Source: an uncultured Bacilli bacterium
GTDB lineage: Bacteria > Bacillota_I > Bacilli_A > RF39 > UBA660
DNA length: 58,775 bases
Direction of reading: 5' to 3'
Assembly (NCBI GenBank): GCA_947632345.1
Contig: CANROW010000004.1
Span: 1-58,775 of the forward strand
Shown: piece by piece, positions 40,198-49,761 of the stretch
Layout: the number at the start of each line of letters is the position of its first letter
Numbering within the stretch: position 1 is the stretch's first letter
Made by a program: the position numbers and the translations under genes
Notes under the pieces: model-generated
Databases searched by the model: none
What the model was told of the DNA's origin: nothing
What the model saw: the letters and a program-made list of their open reading frames with translations, nothing else

Positions 40198-43146
40198 TCA
40201 TTTATCAATTTTATCTAGTTTAACACTAACGAGTTTAGATACTCCTGACTCTTGCATCGTAATACCATATAGCGTATCAGCATATTCCATCGTTTTCTTT
40301 TTATGGGTTATGATTAAGAACTGCGTTTTATTTTTATAGTGATCTAAGTAAGTACCAAAATTGTCAACATTGGCTTCATCTAAAGCTGCTTCTACTTCAT
40401 CAAATAGACAAAATGGCACAACTCTAACATTTAAGATTGCAAAGATTAAACTGATAGCGGTCAAAGTTTTTTCACCACCAGATAATAGCGAAATAGATTT
40501 CAATTTTTTACCAGGTGGACAAGCACTTATCTCAATGTCTGTCTCTAAAACATTACTTGGATCGGTCAATTTTAAGTAAGCATTTCCACCTCTAAATAAT
40601 TCTTTGAATACTTTGCCAAATTCTTCATCAATTTGTTTAAATGTTTTGGTGAACTCTTCCTTCATGACTTGATCCATTTCAGCAATTATTTCAAGGAGCG
40701 TCTCTTTGGCATTAATCAAATCATTTCTTTGACTAGTTAAGAATTCATAACGCTCACTAACTCTTTTATATTCATCAATCGCTGCTAAATTGACCATACC
40801 AATTCTCTTAATATTATTCTTATAAGTAGCTACTAAAGTTCTAGCTTCATCAAGACTAACTTCTAAAGAATAATTAGCTTTAGCTTTTTCAAAAGTTAAT
40901 TCATATTCTTCGTTTAAAGTATTTAAATAATTATCAAGTTTTATATCCATTTTAGAATTGGTAATCTCTAACTCTTTTAACTCTTTTTCACACTTGTACA
41001 ATTCAGAATTATTGACTTTATTAATAGCTTCTGCTTCTTCAATGATACTCGTCAATTTATCTTTTTCTTTATTGCGTAAAGAAATAGTCTTTTGTAATTC
41101 TTCTTTATCACGTGATACTTCATAAAACAATTTCATAATTCGTTCTTCTTCTTTAGAAAGCGATTCATCAACCACGTGTCCTAAACTGTTCAATTCATTT
41201 TTGACATTGGTCAATTCACTACTCAAGAGATTGATATTATTCTTACAACTGCGAATCTTTTCTTCAATTTCAACTAATTTGGTCTTTTCTTGGTAAATTG
41301 CTTCTTCTTTTTGATGGATCTCATCATTATACGAATCTATTTGCGTCTCTAAATCTTTGAGTAAAACATTGATCTCGGACTTTTTGATCTGCATCAATTC
41401 TAAATCGCGTTTATCACTTATGATACTTCGCGTTACTTTCAAACTACCACCAGTGATACTACCACCGACGTTTATAACTTCACCCTCTAAAGTGACGATT
41501 TTATAACGATTATTGATTTTACGACTGATGCGATTAGCACTATCAATATCTTTAGCAACGATGACATTGCCAAGTTGATTAGAAACGACATTGTAGTACT
41601 TATCATCATACCTGACCAAATTGATAAAAATATTGACATAACCTTCTTCATTAACGATAGCTTCAATGACATCAGGATCAATTCCGCGGGGTTTAACAGC
41701 TGAAAGTGGGAAAAAAGTTGCTCTCCCTAGACCATTATCTTTTAAATAATTGATCGCGCGTTTCGCACTCTCTTCATTATCGACTACTATGTACTGCTTA
41801 CTTGCCAATAAGGCTACTTCTAAGGCAATGGTATAATCATTATCACATTCAATTATATTTCCTAAAACTTGATGAATGCCACCTAAACGCGGATTGTTTA
41901 AAACCGCTCGGACACTACTACTCAAATTTTCACCATTTTCAATATTGTTAGTAAGAACTTCAATTTTGTGATTGATGTCAATCAAATCTCTACTCTTATA
42001 ACCGCTTTCACTAAGCGTACTCGCATATTTTTCTTTTAGACCAGATAATTCCATATCCATTTTATCAATTATGTTTTTCTCGTCATCATAATCTTTTTTC
42101 AAAATATCATAGTCTTTTTCATGCAAATAAATGTCATTAGTAATGCGCATTGAGTTTTCTTTTAAAGAAGCAATGTTTTCATATACCCTTTGATCATTAG
42201 CTTGGTACTTACTGCGCTCTTTTAAAAGATTTTTTTCACCATTTAATTGTTCTTCTTTACGCGTCAATCCAAGTAAATTATTATTTAATTCCCCTATTTC
42301 TAAAGATAATTTGGATAATTCATTCTTTTTATCAATTAATTCCGTGTCGCTACTATTATTTTTGATATTTAAATTTAGAATATTATTATTCAATTCTTCA
42401 ACACGTTGTTTATTCTGTTCCAAAGTATAATTGATTTTTTCAATCTCCGTCGTTATTAAGGCGACTTCCACATTCTCAAGTTTTTCCTTGTTATCTAAAT
42501 ATTCTAAGGCTTGACGACTTTGTTCTTTCAATGGTTCAACTTGAACCTCTAACTCAGCGATGATGTCATCAACCCGATTCATATTATCGCGCGTCTTTTC
42601 TAGTTTATGAATAGCTTCTTCTTTGCGCTTTTTATACTTTAGTACTCCAGCAGCTTCCTCAAAAACAATTCGTCGATCACTGGCTGAATTAGATAAAATT
42701 TTATCGATTTCTCCTTGGGAAATGATATTAAAAGAATCTCTACCTATTCCGCTATCAATAAAGAGATCCGTAATATCCTTTAAACGACATTTTTCGCCAT
42801 TTAAAAAATATTCATTTTCACCACTGCGATAAACTCTTCTTTTAACGACAACTTCATTATAAGGAATATTTAAATAGTTATCACTATTATCAAACACTAG
42901 CGATACTGAAGCAACGTTGACTGGTTTCCGCGAATTACTTCCTGAAAAGATGACATCAGTCATACCACTCTCCCCACGAAGCGACTTAACTGATTGTTCA
43001 CCTAAAACCCAACGGACAGCATCAACAATATTACTCTTACCACTACCATTAGGGCCAACTATACAAGTAGTCTTATCATCGAGACTAATTGATAATTTAT
43101 CCGCAAAAGATTTAAAACCTGTAGCTTGTATTTCTTTTAAATACAT
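40198..43146 (-). CDS. smc: Chromosome segregation protein SMC (short-armed)
   Basis: 982 aa; TCIVGPNGSGKSNIVDAVRWVLGEQ, hinge ~LGGIHQVLGNIIECDNDYTIALEVAL, LSGGEKTLTAISLIFAI, FDEVEAALDEANV. Confidence 0.96.
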   Translation of the reverse strand: MYLKEIQATGFKSFADKLSISLDDKTTCIVGPNGSGKSNIVDAVRWVLGEQSVKSLRGESGMTDVIFSGSNSRKPVNVASVSLVFDNSDNYLNIPYNEVVVKRRVYRSGENEYFLNGEKCRLKDITDLFIDSGIGRDSFNIISQGEIDKILSNSASDRRIVFEEAAGVLKYKKRKEEAIHKLEKTRDNMNRVDDIIAELEVQVEPLKEQSRQALEYLDNKEKLENVEVALITTEIEKINYTLEQNKQRVEELNNNILNLNIKNNSSDTELIDKKNELSKLSLEIGELNNNLLGLTRKEEQLNGEKNLLKERSKYQANDQRVYENIASLKENSMRITNDIYLHEKDYDILKKDYDDEKNIIDKMDMELSGLKEKYASTLSESGYKSRDLIDINHKIEVLTNNIENGENLSSSVRAVLNNPRLGGIHQVLGNIIECDNDYTIALEVALLASKQYIVVDNEESAKRAINYLKDNGLGRATFFPLSAVKPRGIDPDVIEAIVNEEGYVNIFINLVRYDDKYYNVVSNQLGNVIVAKDIDSANRISRKINNRYKIVTLEGEVINVGGSITGGSLKVTRSIISDKRDLELMQIKKSEINVLLKDLETQIDSYNDEIHQKEEAIYQEKTKLVEIEEKIRSCKNNINLLSSELTNVKNELNSLGHVVDESLSKEEERIMKLFYEVSRDKEELQKTISLRNKEKDKLTSIIEEAEAINKVNNSELYKCEKELKELEITNSKMDIKLDNYLNTLNEEYELTFEKAKANYSLEVSLDEARTLVATYKNNIKRIGMVNLAAIDEYKRVSERYEFLTSQRNDLINAKETLLEIIAEMDQVMKEEFTKTFKQIDEEFGKVFKELFRGGNAYLKLTDPSNVLETDIEISACPPGKKLKSISLLSGGEKTLTAISLIFAILNVRVVPFCLFDEVEAALDEANVDNFGTYLDHYKNKTQFLIITHKKKTMEYADTLYGITMQESGVSKLVSVKLDKIDK

Positions 43147-43227
43147 ATCATCACCCTATTCACTATCTAAAATTATACACTAATTATCTTTATAAAGTAA
43201 ACGAAAAGAAAAATAACATTTCTGTTA

Positions 43228-43521
43228 TCACAAATTCAAAAATGCTATTAAAATCACTAACATAATTGCTAAAATAGAAAAAATATAAGCAATGATGACT
43301 TTTCTATTCCCATCATCATCAAAATCTTCTTCGTATTGAACTGATTCGTAATCATCTTCGTCATATTCAACGCTATTCGTATTAGTCAACGGACGATAAT
43401 TCTCATGCATATATTCTTCACTATTAGGAATAGCTCTTTCCTGTTCAAAATCTCTGTCATCACTAAAATAAAGCGTTTCATCATCATTTAAATTGATAAT
43501 ATCTCGATCATTATCATCCAT
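43228..43521 (-). CDS. Hypothetical acidic protein with C-terminal TM
   Basis: 97 aa; Asp/Glu-rich then KVIIAYIFSILAIMLVILIAFL. Confidence 0.6.
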   Translation of the reverse strand: MDDNDRDIINLNDDETLYFSDDRDFEQERAIPNSEEYMHENYRPLTNTNSVEYDEDDYESVQYEEDFDDDGNRKVIIAYIFSILAIMLVILIAFLNL

Positions 43522-43599
43522 ACAATCACCACTTACTATATTATGATTATATCAAATATCGACCTAAAATAAAAGACTAACTATCACAATTATTTAAAC

Positions 43600-43632
43600 A
43601 AAAAAATTAGTTTGATTTGCCAAACTAATTTT
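43600..43632 (-). terminator. Terminator downstream of rseP
   Basis: Stem AAATTAGTTTG..CAAACTAATTT plus T-run on minus strand. Confidence 0.7.
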
Positions 43633-43665
43633 AGTGTTTTTTTTGAATTTTTATTTTAAATTATA

Positions 43666-44745
43666 TCATTGAAATAACATAAAGACATCGTGACAAGTGA
43701 CATATAGAGCTAAAAGCATAATTAGAATGAAACCAACCGTATTTATTAAGTTCTCGGTTTCAGCTTTGATCGGTTTACCTTTTATTTTTTCAACTAACAA
43801 TAGGAAGATGCGACCACCATCAAAGGCTGGGAATGGAATTAAATTTAAGAATCCGACATTGATACTCAATAAAGCCGTCAATTGTAAAAGAGAAATAAAT
43901 CCATAAGATTTGGCTTCACCAACGACTGAATAAATTCCCACTGGTCCACTCAAACTGTTAATGCTCAAACCACCAGTAAATAAATTGCCAAGTACGATAA
44001 ACATCTGTCTAAAAAGAGCCCCAGCTTTAACAAAACTATACTTTACAGCACTGAAAAAGCCTTTTTCATAAGTCGTTTTAAATTCGACACCATAATAATA
44101 ATTTTCAACTTCTTTACCATCGACCACTTCAATAGTCTTTAAAGGAGTTATCGTGTAATTTTTTACTTTTCCTTCACTATTTTTTATTTTTAAATCGAGA
44201 TCACTTCCGACTTTATTTAATGTTATGTACAATTGAACATCATCGATAGTCTTAGTCTTATGACCATTAACTTCTAATATTTCATCACCAGCTACAATAC
44301 CAGCTTGAGCCATTGGATAATTTTCGGTGACACCACTGATAATTGGATCCATAACAGGCGCACCATTTCCTAATAGTCCAACTAGGAAGAGAAATATAAA
44401 GGCCAAAATGAAGTTATTTCCAGCTCCAAAGAACAAAATTAAGAATCGCTGCCAAATTGGTTTCGCAAACAACTTGCGTTGCCGAGGAATTTTTTTACCT
44501 TTATCATCAGTCTCTTCGCCATCTTCACCAGCTAAAGAACAAAATCCTCCAATGGGAATAGCTCTAACGGAATACTCTGTCTCACCCTTACGGCGACTGA
44601 ATAACTTGGGTCCCATCCCAATCGCAAATTCATGGACATACACACCAAACTTTTTCGAAAAGATAAAATGTCCAAATTCATGAACGAGAATGATTATTCC
44701 TAAAATGATTATAAAAAGAATTAATGTAATAATTCCATTCATCAT
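43666..44745 (-). CDS. rseP: RIP metalloprotease RseP (site-2 protease)
   Basis: HEFGHF, PDZ GIVAGDEILEVNG, NLIPFPAFDGGRIFLLLVE. Confidence 0.95.
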   Translation of the reverse strand: MMNGIITLILFIIILGIIILVHEFGHFIFSKKFGVYVHEFAIGMGPKLFSRRKGETEYSVRAIPIGGFCSLAGEDGEETDDKGKKIPRQRKLFAKPIWQRFLILFFGAGNNFILAFIFLFLVGLLGNGAPVMDPIISGVTENYPMAQAGIVAGDEILEVNGHKTKTIDDVQLYITLNKVGSDLDLKIKNSEGKVKNYTITPLKTIEVVDGKEVENYYYGVEFKTTYEKGFFSAVKYSFVKAGALFRQMFIVLGNLFTGGLSINSLSGPVGIYSVVGEAKSYGFISLLQLTALLSINVGFLNLIPFPAFDGGRIFLLLVEKIKGKPIKAETENLINTVGFILIMLLALYVTCHDVFMLFQ

Positions 44746-45545
44746 ATTAACACCACCAAGAATAATAATAATCCTAATACTACAAATATTACACTATCCA
44801 ATCTATCTAATATACCTCCATGACCAGGAATTAAATTAGAAAAATCTTTTTCACCATAGTGTCTCTTAATAGCTGAGAAAACTAAATCTCCTAATTGACC
44901 AATTATTGATAAGCATAATGTTATAAATCCAATCAAAATAACATTATAATTGGTATTGATAACTGTTACATAATAAACAGCTCCACAAATAGTTCCCGCT
45001 AAAGCTCCACCATAAAAACCTTCCCAAGTCTTTTTAGGAGATATTTTCGGAGCTAACTTATGTCTACCAATACACCGTCCTGTGATTAAAGCAAATGTAT
45101 CTGTGATGCAGCTGATTATAAATATGTAAATGACATATAATAAACTAAAGTTTCTAATCGTTATTAACAGATTCATACTGAAACCGATAAAGAGTGTTGC
45201 TCCTACTAAAAATAACGAATCATCGACATTATATTTTTTATTATCATTGATAAAGACAATTGGAAATAAAAATGCAAATATCATAAAAGCAACCAACTGA
45301 TAATCAATTTCAAGAATTAAAGCATGCGACTTATAATTATTTAAAGTTAAAAAGCCAACTAAGACATATGATAACAATTCCATTATAAATGGTATTTCTT
45401 TCTCTTTTCTTCTAACCTTAAATATTTCATGTAAGGCTATTAAAGATATCAAAAGCATCAATAGAGCAAATGGTACCCCACCAAGTATTAATAGTGGAAT
45501 AAATATGAGTAACATAATCGCTGCACTAATTATTCTAATTTTCAT
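44742..45545 (-). CDS. cdsA: Phosphatidate cytidylyltransferase
   Basis: TDTFALITGRCIGRHKLAPKISPKKTWEGFYGG; KRHYGEKDFSNLIPGHGGILDRLDS. Confidence 0.96.
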   Translation of the reverse strand: MKIRIISAAIMLLIFIPLLILGGVPFALLMLLISLIALHEIFKVRRKEKEIPFIMELLSYVLVGFLTLNNYKSHALILEIDYQLVAFMIFAFLFPIVFINDNKKYNVDDSLFLVGATLFIGFSMNLLITIRNFSLLYVIYIFIISCITDTFALITGRCIGRHKLAPKISPKKTWEGFYGGALAGTICGAVYYVTVINTNYNVILIGFITLCLSIIGQLGDLVFSAIKRHYGEKDFSNLIPGHGGILDRLDSVIFVVLGLLLFLVVLI

Positions 45546-45547
45546 AA

Positions 45548-46240
45548 CTAACCTCCAAATCTTCTCTTTCTTTTATTATATTCTATTACAGCCAAATCAT
45601 ATTCTTTTTCTGTAAAATCAGGAAAATAAACATCCGTAAAATACAATTCACTATAAGCTATTTGATACAACATAAAATTGCTAATGCGCTGTTCACCACT
45701 AGTCCTTATCATTAAATCGATTGGTGGTAGATCATTATATAAGTACTTACTAATATCGATATCATTTAAAGATATTTTTCCTTCTTTGTAATCACAGGCA
45801 ATTCTTTTGCAAGCATCTTCTAACTCCGCTTGACCACCATAGTTCAAGCAAATGTTTAAAATGCCATTCTGCCCACCTTTAGTTCGTTCCTCGATTTTTT
45901 CAATGGTTTTTAAAACATCGTTACGCAAATTATCTCTTCGGCCAGAAACTACTACTCTAATACCATTTTTGACAAACTTCTCATATGTAGTATCAAACCT
46001 TTTTACCAGTAAATCCATTAAATAGGTAACCTCATCAGCATCTCTTTTAAAATTTTCGGTTGAAAAAGCAAAAACGCTAAGTACTTTTACCCCTGTTTTA
46101 AAAATATACATGCCCGTTTGTTCAAGGGTTTTACTTCCTTGTAAATGTCCCATACTCGTTTTTTTGCCGTGTTCTTTCGCCCAACGCCGATTGCCATCCA
46201 TAATGATAGCAACGTGATTAGGTATTTTCATTTCATCCAT
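45548..46240 (-). CDS. uppS: Isoprenyl transferase (UPP synthase)
   Basis: PNHVAIIMDGNRRWAKEHG, FAFSTENFKRDADEV, LNYGGQAEL, DLMIRTSGEQRISNFMLYQIAYSELYF. Confidence 0.96.
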   Translation of the reverse strand: MDEMKIPNHVAIIMDGNRRWAKEHGKKTSMGHLQGSKTLEQTGMYIFKTGVKVLSVFAFSTENFKRDADEVTYLMDLLVKRFDTTYEKFVKNGIRVVVSGRRDNLRNDVLKTIEKIEERTKGGQNGILNICLNYGGQAELEDACKRIACDYKEGKISLNDIDISKYLYNDLPPIDLMIRTSGEQRISNFMLYQIAYSELYFTDVYFPDFTEKEYDLAVIEYNKRKRRFGG

Positions 46241-46336
46241 CTATACCACCTATAATGATAATTATAACACACTTTATAAGTATTTGGTAACAATTTACCA
46301 TAATTATTTAAACTACATAGAAAAAGAAGTTTCTAT

Positions 46337-46903
46337 TTAAGAAAAATCTACGCTAGGAACTTCTTTTTCACTTTCTTTTACTTCAAAATAATCAGCTTTT
46401 TCAAATCCAGCTATACCAGCAATAATATTATTTGGGATTGTCTTTATCTTTTTGTTGTATGTACTAACAGCATTATTATAATCTCTTCGAGCGGTAGCAA
46501 TACGATTTTCTGTACCAGCAAGCTCATCTTGTAGATTTATAAAATTCGTATTGGCTTTTAAATCTGGATAATTTTCAACGATGACCATTAAAGCGTTAAT
46601 AGCGCTAGTTAATTCAGCATCAGCTTCAGCTTTTTCAGACGCACCTGAGGCATTTATCAAATGCTCCCGTGCTGTCGTCACTTTTTCAATGACTGATTCT
46701 TCATGAGCAGCATAGCCCTTTACTGTATTTACCAAATTAGGTATTAAATCGGTTCTTCTCTTCAATTGAACATCGATATTAGAATATTCACTATCAACAT
46801 TTTCTCTCGCACTTACTAATCCATTATAACTTCCAACCAAACTTCCTATTACTACAACTAATACAACCGCAATAACAATTAATACAATATAACTTTTTTT
46901 CAT
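46337..46903 (-). CDS. lemA: LemA family protein
   Basis: YNGLVSARENVDSEYSNIDVQLKRRTDLIPNLVNTVKGYAAHE; YPDLKANTNFINLQDELAGTENRIATARRDYN. Confidence 0.96.
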   Translation of the reverse strand: MKKSYIVLIVIAVVLVVVIGSLVGSYNGLVSARENVDSEYSNIDVQLKRRTDLIPNLVNTVKGYAAHEESVIEKVTTAREHLINASGASEKAEADAELTSAINALMVIVENYPDLKANTNFINLQDELAGTENRIATARRDYNNAVSTYNKKIKTIPNNIIAGIAGFEKADYFEVKESEKEVPSVDFS

Positions 46904-46943
46904 TTTTTCCTCCTAATAATTTATTTTTATTTTATTTGTATTT

Positions 46944-47879
46944 TTAAAAACCTCTTGAGCTGCCACCTCCACCGGATGATCCTCCTCCGCCAGAGAATCC
47001 GCCAAAACTGCCACCAGAGAAGCCACCACCAGAAGATCCACCATAGAAAGTGAAATAAGAATTCCCACCACTACTTCCAGTAAAAGCATAACACAAGGAA
47101 TAGGCAAATACTTCAATAAATAATAATATAAAAACATCTGCACTATTCCACATCGTAACGGGATACAAGAAAAGATAACCGAGTAATCCGACATTAAAAA
47201 TCGAAGAAATAATAATAATCAGCAATGATAAAGTTGAATTCTTTTTATTCTTTTTCCTTTTGCGACGATTACCAAAATAATTTCCTAATCCGCCACCATA
47301 GAAGATACAGAAAAATATGATGCCGGCATCTATTAGTGTCATTTCGCTTTCTTCATCTTCAACGACCACAACGTCTTCAGCATCGATGTCATAATTTTCA
47401 CAAATCTTTTTGTAAAAGGCGGAATAACCATTTTTTATTCCTTCATCCCATTCATCGTTTTTCAAATACGGAATAATATATTCATCTTGATAGCGGCCCG
47501 TTAAACCATCTGGCAAAATTCCTTCTAAACCATAGCCGACCTCGACCCGAAATTGCCTTTCTTCTAGCGCCAAGAGAAGAAGTAAACCATTATTTTCTTT
47601 AGCATCACCGATTCCAAAATTGCGAAATAGATCAGTGGCATACTCTTCAATACTATTGCCTTCCAAATTTTTAACAGTTACGACAACGATTTGCGCTTTA
47701 GTCTGGTTGGCTAGAGATACCGAGTGTTCCAAAATGAATTGTTCTGTATCCTCACTCAAAATATCAGCATAGTCATTTATATAGAAGTCATCAGTCGGTG
47801 TAACTAATGCTTCAACATCAGCAAATTTAAAGAATGAAAAGATTATGAATAAAAATATAACTATTTTTTTGATATTCAT
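46944..47879 (-). CDS. TPM domain (YgcG-like) protein with Gly/Ser-rich tail
   Basis: YINDYADILSEDTEQFI, NNGLLLLLALEERQFRVEVGYGLEGILPDGLTG; C-term GGSSGGGFSGGSFGGFSGGGGSSGGGGSSRGF. Confidence 0.93.
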   Translation of the reverse strand: MNIKKIVIFLFIIFSFFKFADVEALVTPTDDFYINDYADILSEDTEQFILEHSVSLANQTKAQIVVVTVKNLEGNSIEEYATDLFRNFGIGDAKENNGLLLLLALEERQFRVEVGYGLEGILPDGLTGRYQDEYIIPYLKNDEWDEGIKNGYSAFYKKICENYDIDAEDVVVVEDEESEMTLIDAGIIFFCIFYGGGLGNYFGNRRKRKKNKKNSTLSLLIIIISSIFNVGLLGYLFLYPVTMWNSADVFILLFIEVFAYSLCYAFTGSSGGNSYFTFYGGSSGGGFSGGSFGGFSGGGGSSGGGGSSRGF

Positions 47880-47958
47880 ATACTCACCTATTAACCACTA
47901 TATCACAAAAAAAGGATATTTTCTATTTTATTTTAGAGCGTTGACATTTATCTGTAAA

Positions 47959-47985
47959 AAAAAGAACCTTTACGGCTCTAAAAAC
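47959..47985 (-). terminator. Terminator downstream of khpA
   Basis: Minus AGAGCCGTAAAGGTTCTTTTTTTT. Confidence 0.65.
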
Positions 47986-48226
47986 TATCAATATTAATTT
48001 TTACTTTTTTGTTATCAGATAGATAACTACTTGCTTGAACAAGAGTCCTAATAGCATTAGCACATCGACCATTTTTACCAATTACTCTTCCCATATCTGT
48101 TTCATCAATCATAACTTGAATGAGAATTTCATTTTCATCATCAGTCGGAAACTCTTTAACACTAACGGATTCTTTATTTAGCGCAAGCAATTTAACGATT
48201 TCTTCAGTCAATACTACTAAATCCAT
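47978..48226 (-). CDS. khpA: KH domain RNA-binding protein
   Basis: 82 aa; DMGRVIGKNGRCANAIRTLVQA. Confidence 0.92.
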   Translation of the reverse strand: MDLVVLTEEIVKLLALNKESVSVKEFPTDDENEILIQVMIDETDMGRVIGKNGRCANAIRTLVQASSYLSDNKKVKINIDSF

Positions 48227-48228
48227 AA

Positions 48229-48588
48229 TTACTTAGCTTCTTTCTTAGTCTTAGTAGCTTTAGTTGTCTTAGTAGTAGTCTTTTTTGGTTTAGCTTCCTT
48301 TTTTGGTTTAGTTGTAGAAGTACTTGCTTTAGATTCAGCAAATTTCTTCATAATACCAGCTTGACTCAATAGATTTCTAGCTGTATCAGTAGGCTCTGCT
48401 CCATTATTTAACCATTTCAATGCAACTTCTTCATTAATTTTAGTTGTTGCTGGTTGTGTCAAAGGATTATAAGTACCGATTAATTCAATATATTGTCCAT
48501 CTCTAGGACGTCTTGAATCGCTAGCTACAATTCTATAAACAGGTTTCTTTTTAGCACCCATTCTTGTTAATCTAATTTTAACTGCCAT
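48229..48588 (-). CDS. rpsP: 30S ribosomal protein S16 with Lys/Thr-rich C-terminal tail
   Basis: [43 protein letters not shown]; tail [31 protein letters not shown]. Confidence 0.97.
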   Translation of the reverse strand: MAVKIRLTRMGAKKKPVYRIVASDSRRPRDGQYIELIGTYNPLTQPATTKINEEVALKWLNNGAEPTDTARNLLSQAGIMKKFAESKASTSTTKPKKEAKPKKTTTKTTKATKTKKEAK

Positions 48589-48721
48589 GATAATTCCTCC
48601 ATTTCTTAATACATTGAGTATTATATAATATGTTTGATATACTGTCAACCTTTTTTGGTTAACAGTTGCTTTTTCTTTTTATTGCTCATATCTACGTTAT
48701 ACTATGTAAATCAATGCAAAA

Positions 48722-48745
48722 GAAAAAAAGTCTAAAGACTTTTCT
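48722..48745 (-). terminator. Terminator downstream of cotE
   Basis: Minus AAAAGTCTTTAGACTTTTTTTC. Confidence 0.7.
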
Positions 48746-48746
48746 A

Positions 48747-49301
48747 CTATTGTAAAAATTCTTCAACAACTTCAGAATCTATTTCTTTATTGGTCTGTTC
48801 ATCAAGAGTCTCCGTTGTACCATCAGCTTGATCATCATCTAAAACATCCCACTCTTCTTCTTCTTCATCAACGACTATTTTAACTTTAGTATTGCCAACT
48901 ATTTCAATACCTAATTCTTTTTCTATTGTGTAGATGATTGTTCCATCATTGATATCGGCTTGAATTACGGTCGGTTGTTTTAAACTTCTGACAATGATTT
49001 CTTCTTGATCGGTATCAAGTTCTTCTTTCTTGTTCAATTGAACTACTTCTTGATAGGTATTAGTTTTTCTAACAACGTCGGTTTTAGTGTTGTCATCATA
49101 TGAAAACCAAACATTTATGTCATAACTTCCATCAATTCGAATTTTACCATCATCTTTAACTCCCTTAAAGTTATGGTTGATTACCCAACATCCCAAAATG
49201 GTTGTCGGTTTTACTTCTGGTACAATCGTATTAGTTGAAGTAAAAGTCTTTTTTCCTTTTCCGATTACTGCCTTAGTAACAATTTCTTTATAATTTGCCA
49301 T
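48747..49301 (-). CDS. cotE: Outer spore coat protein CotE
   Basis: MANYKEIVTKAVIGKGKKTFTSTNTIVPEVKPTTILGCWVINHNFKG...DGSYDINVWFSYDDNTKTDVV; acidic C-terminus; synteny with ricA/miaB. Confidence 0.93.
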   Translation of the reverse strand: MANYKEIVTKAVIGKGKKTFTSTNTIVPEVKPTTILGCWVINHNFKGVKDDGKIRIDGSYDINVWFSYDDNTKTDVVRKTNTYQEVVQLNKKEELDTDQEEIIVRSLKQPTVIQADINDGTIIYTIEKELGIEIVGNTKVKIVVDEEEEEWDVLDDDQADGTTETLDEQTNKEIDSEVVEEFLQ

Positions 49302-49410
49302 TTTTTCCTCCCATTCTAGTTTATGCAACAGAATAAGAATAAGTTAAAATATTCCGAAAAAAGCAAAATCTTTTTTATTATAAAAAGAAGTTATAATTAT
49401 TCATAACCTC

Positions 49411-49761
49411 TTAATTCAATTTATTATCGATATAATTCTCTATAACGGAACGCACACTTTGAAAAGTATTATTTAAATCTTCTAATAGATAAGAATATTC
49501 CTGATAAATGGGATAAGATTGCAATTCCCCTAATAAAAGAGAAATCTCTTTTTCTTTTTCAGAACAGTCTTTTTTATCATATTCTAATTTGACAACTTCT
49601 TTTTGAAGTTTTTTTATTTTAGCTATTCGATCCATAATATCAGTGTTTTTCTGCATCTTTGTTTCAATGGCTTTAAATTTTTGATAGGATTCAGATCTTT
49701 CAATATAATCTACTATCTCATCCATTTTCGATAAGACTTCATCATTTAACGATTTCGCCAT
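49411..49761 (-). CDS. ricA: RicA/YmcA-like (YlbF/YmcA family)
   Basis: 116 aa; ERSESYQKFKAIETKMQKNTDIMDRIAKIKKLQKEVVKLE; between miaB and cotE as in Bacillus. Confidence 0.85.
   Translation of the reverse strand: MAKSLNDEVLSKMDEIVDYIERSESYQKFKAIETKMQKNTDIMDRIAKIKKLQKEVVKLEYDKKDCSEKEKEISLLLGELQSYPIYQEYSYLLEDLNNTFQSVRSVIENYIDNKLN

Noticed and set aside
46913-47194. 93-aa minus ORF overlapping the TPM gene
   Set aside because: Alternate frame of the Gly/Ser-rich tail of the TPM protein; low complexity.
49302-49410. SigE/SigK-type promoter upstream of cotE (CATAAACT seen)
   Set aside because: A -10-like element is present but no matching -35 at proper spacing, and it sits almost on the SD.
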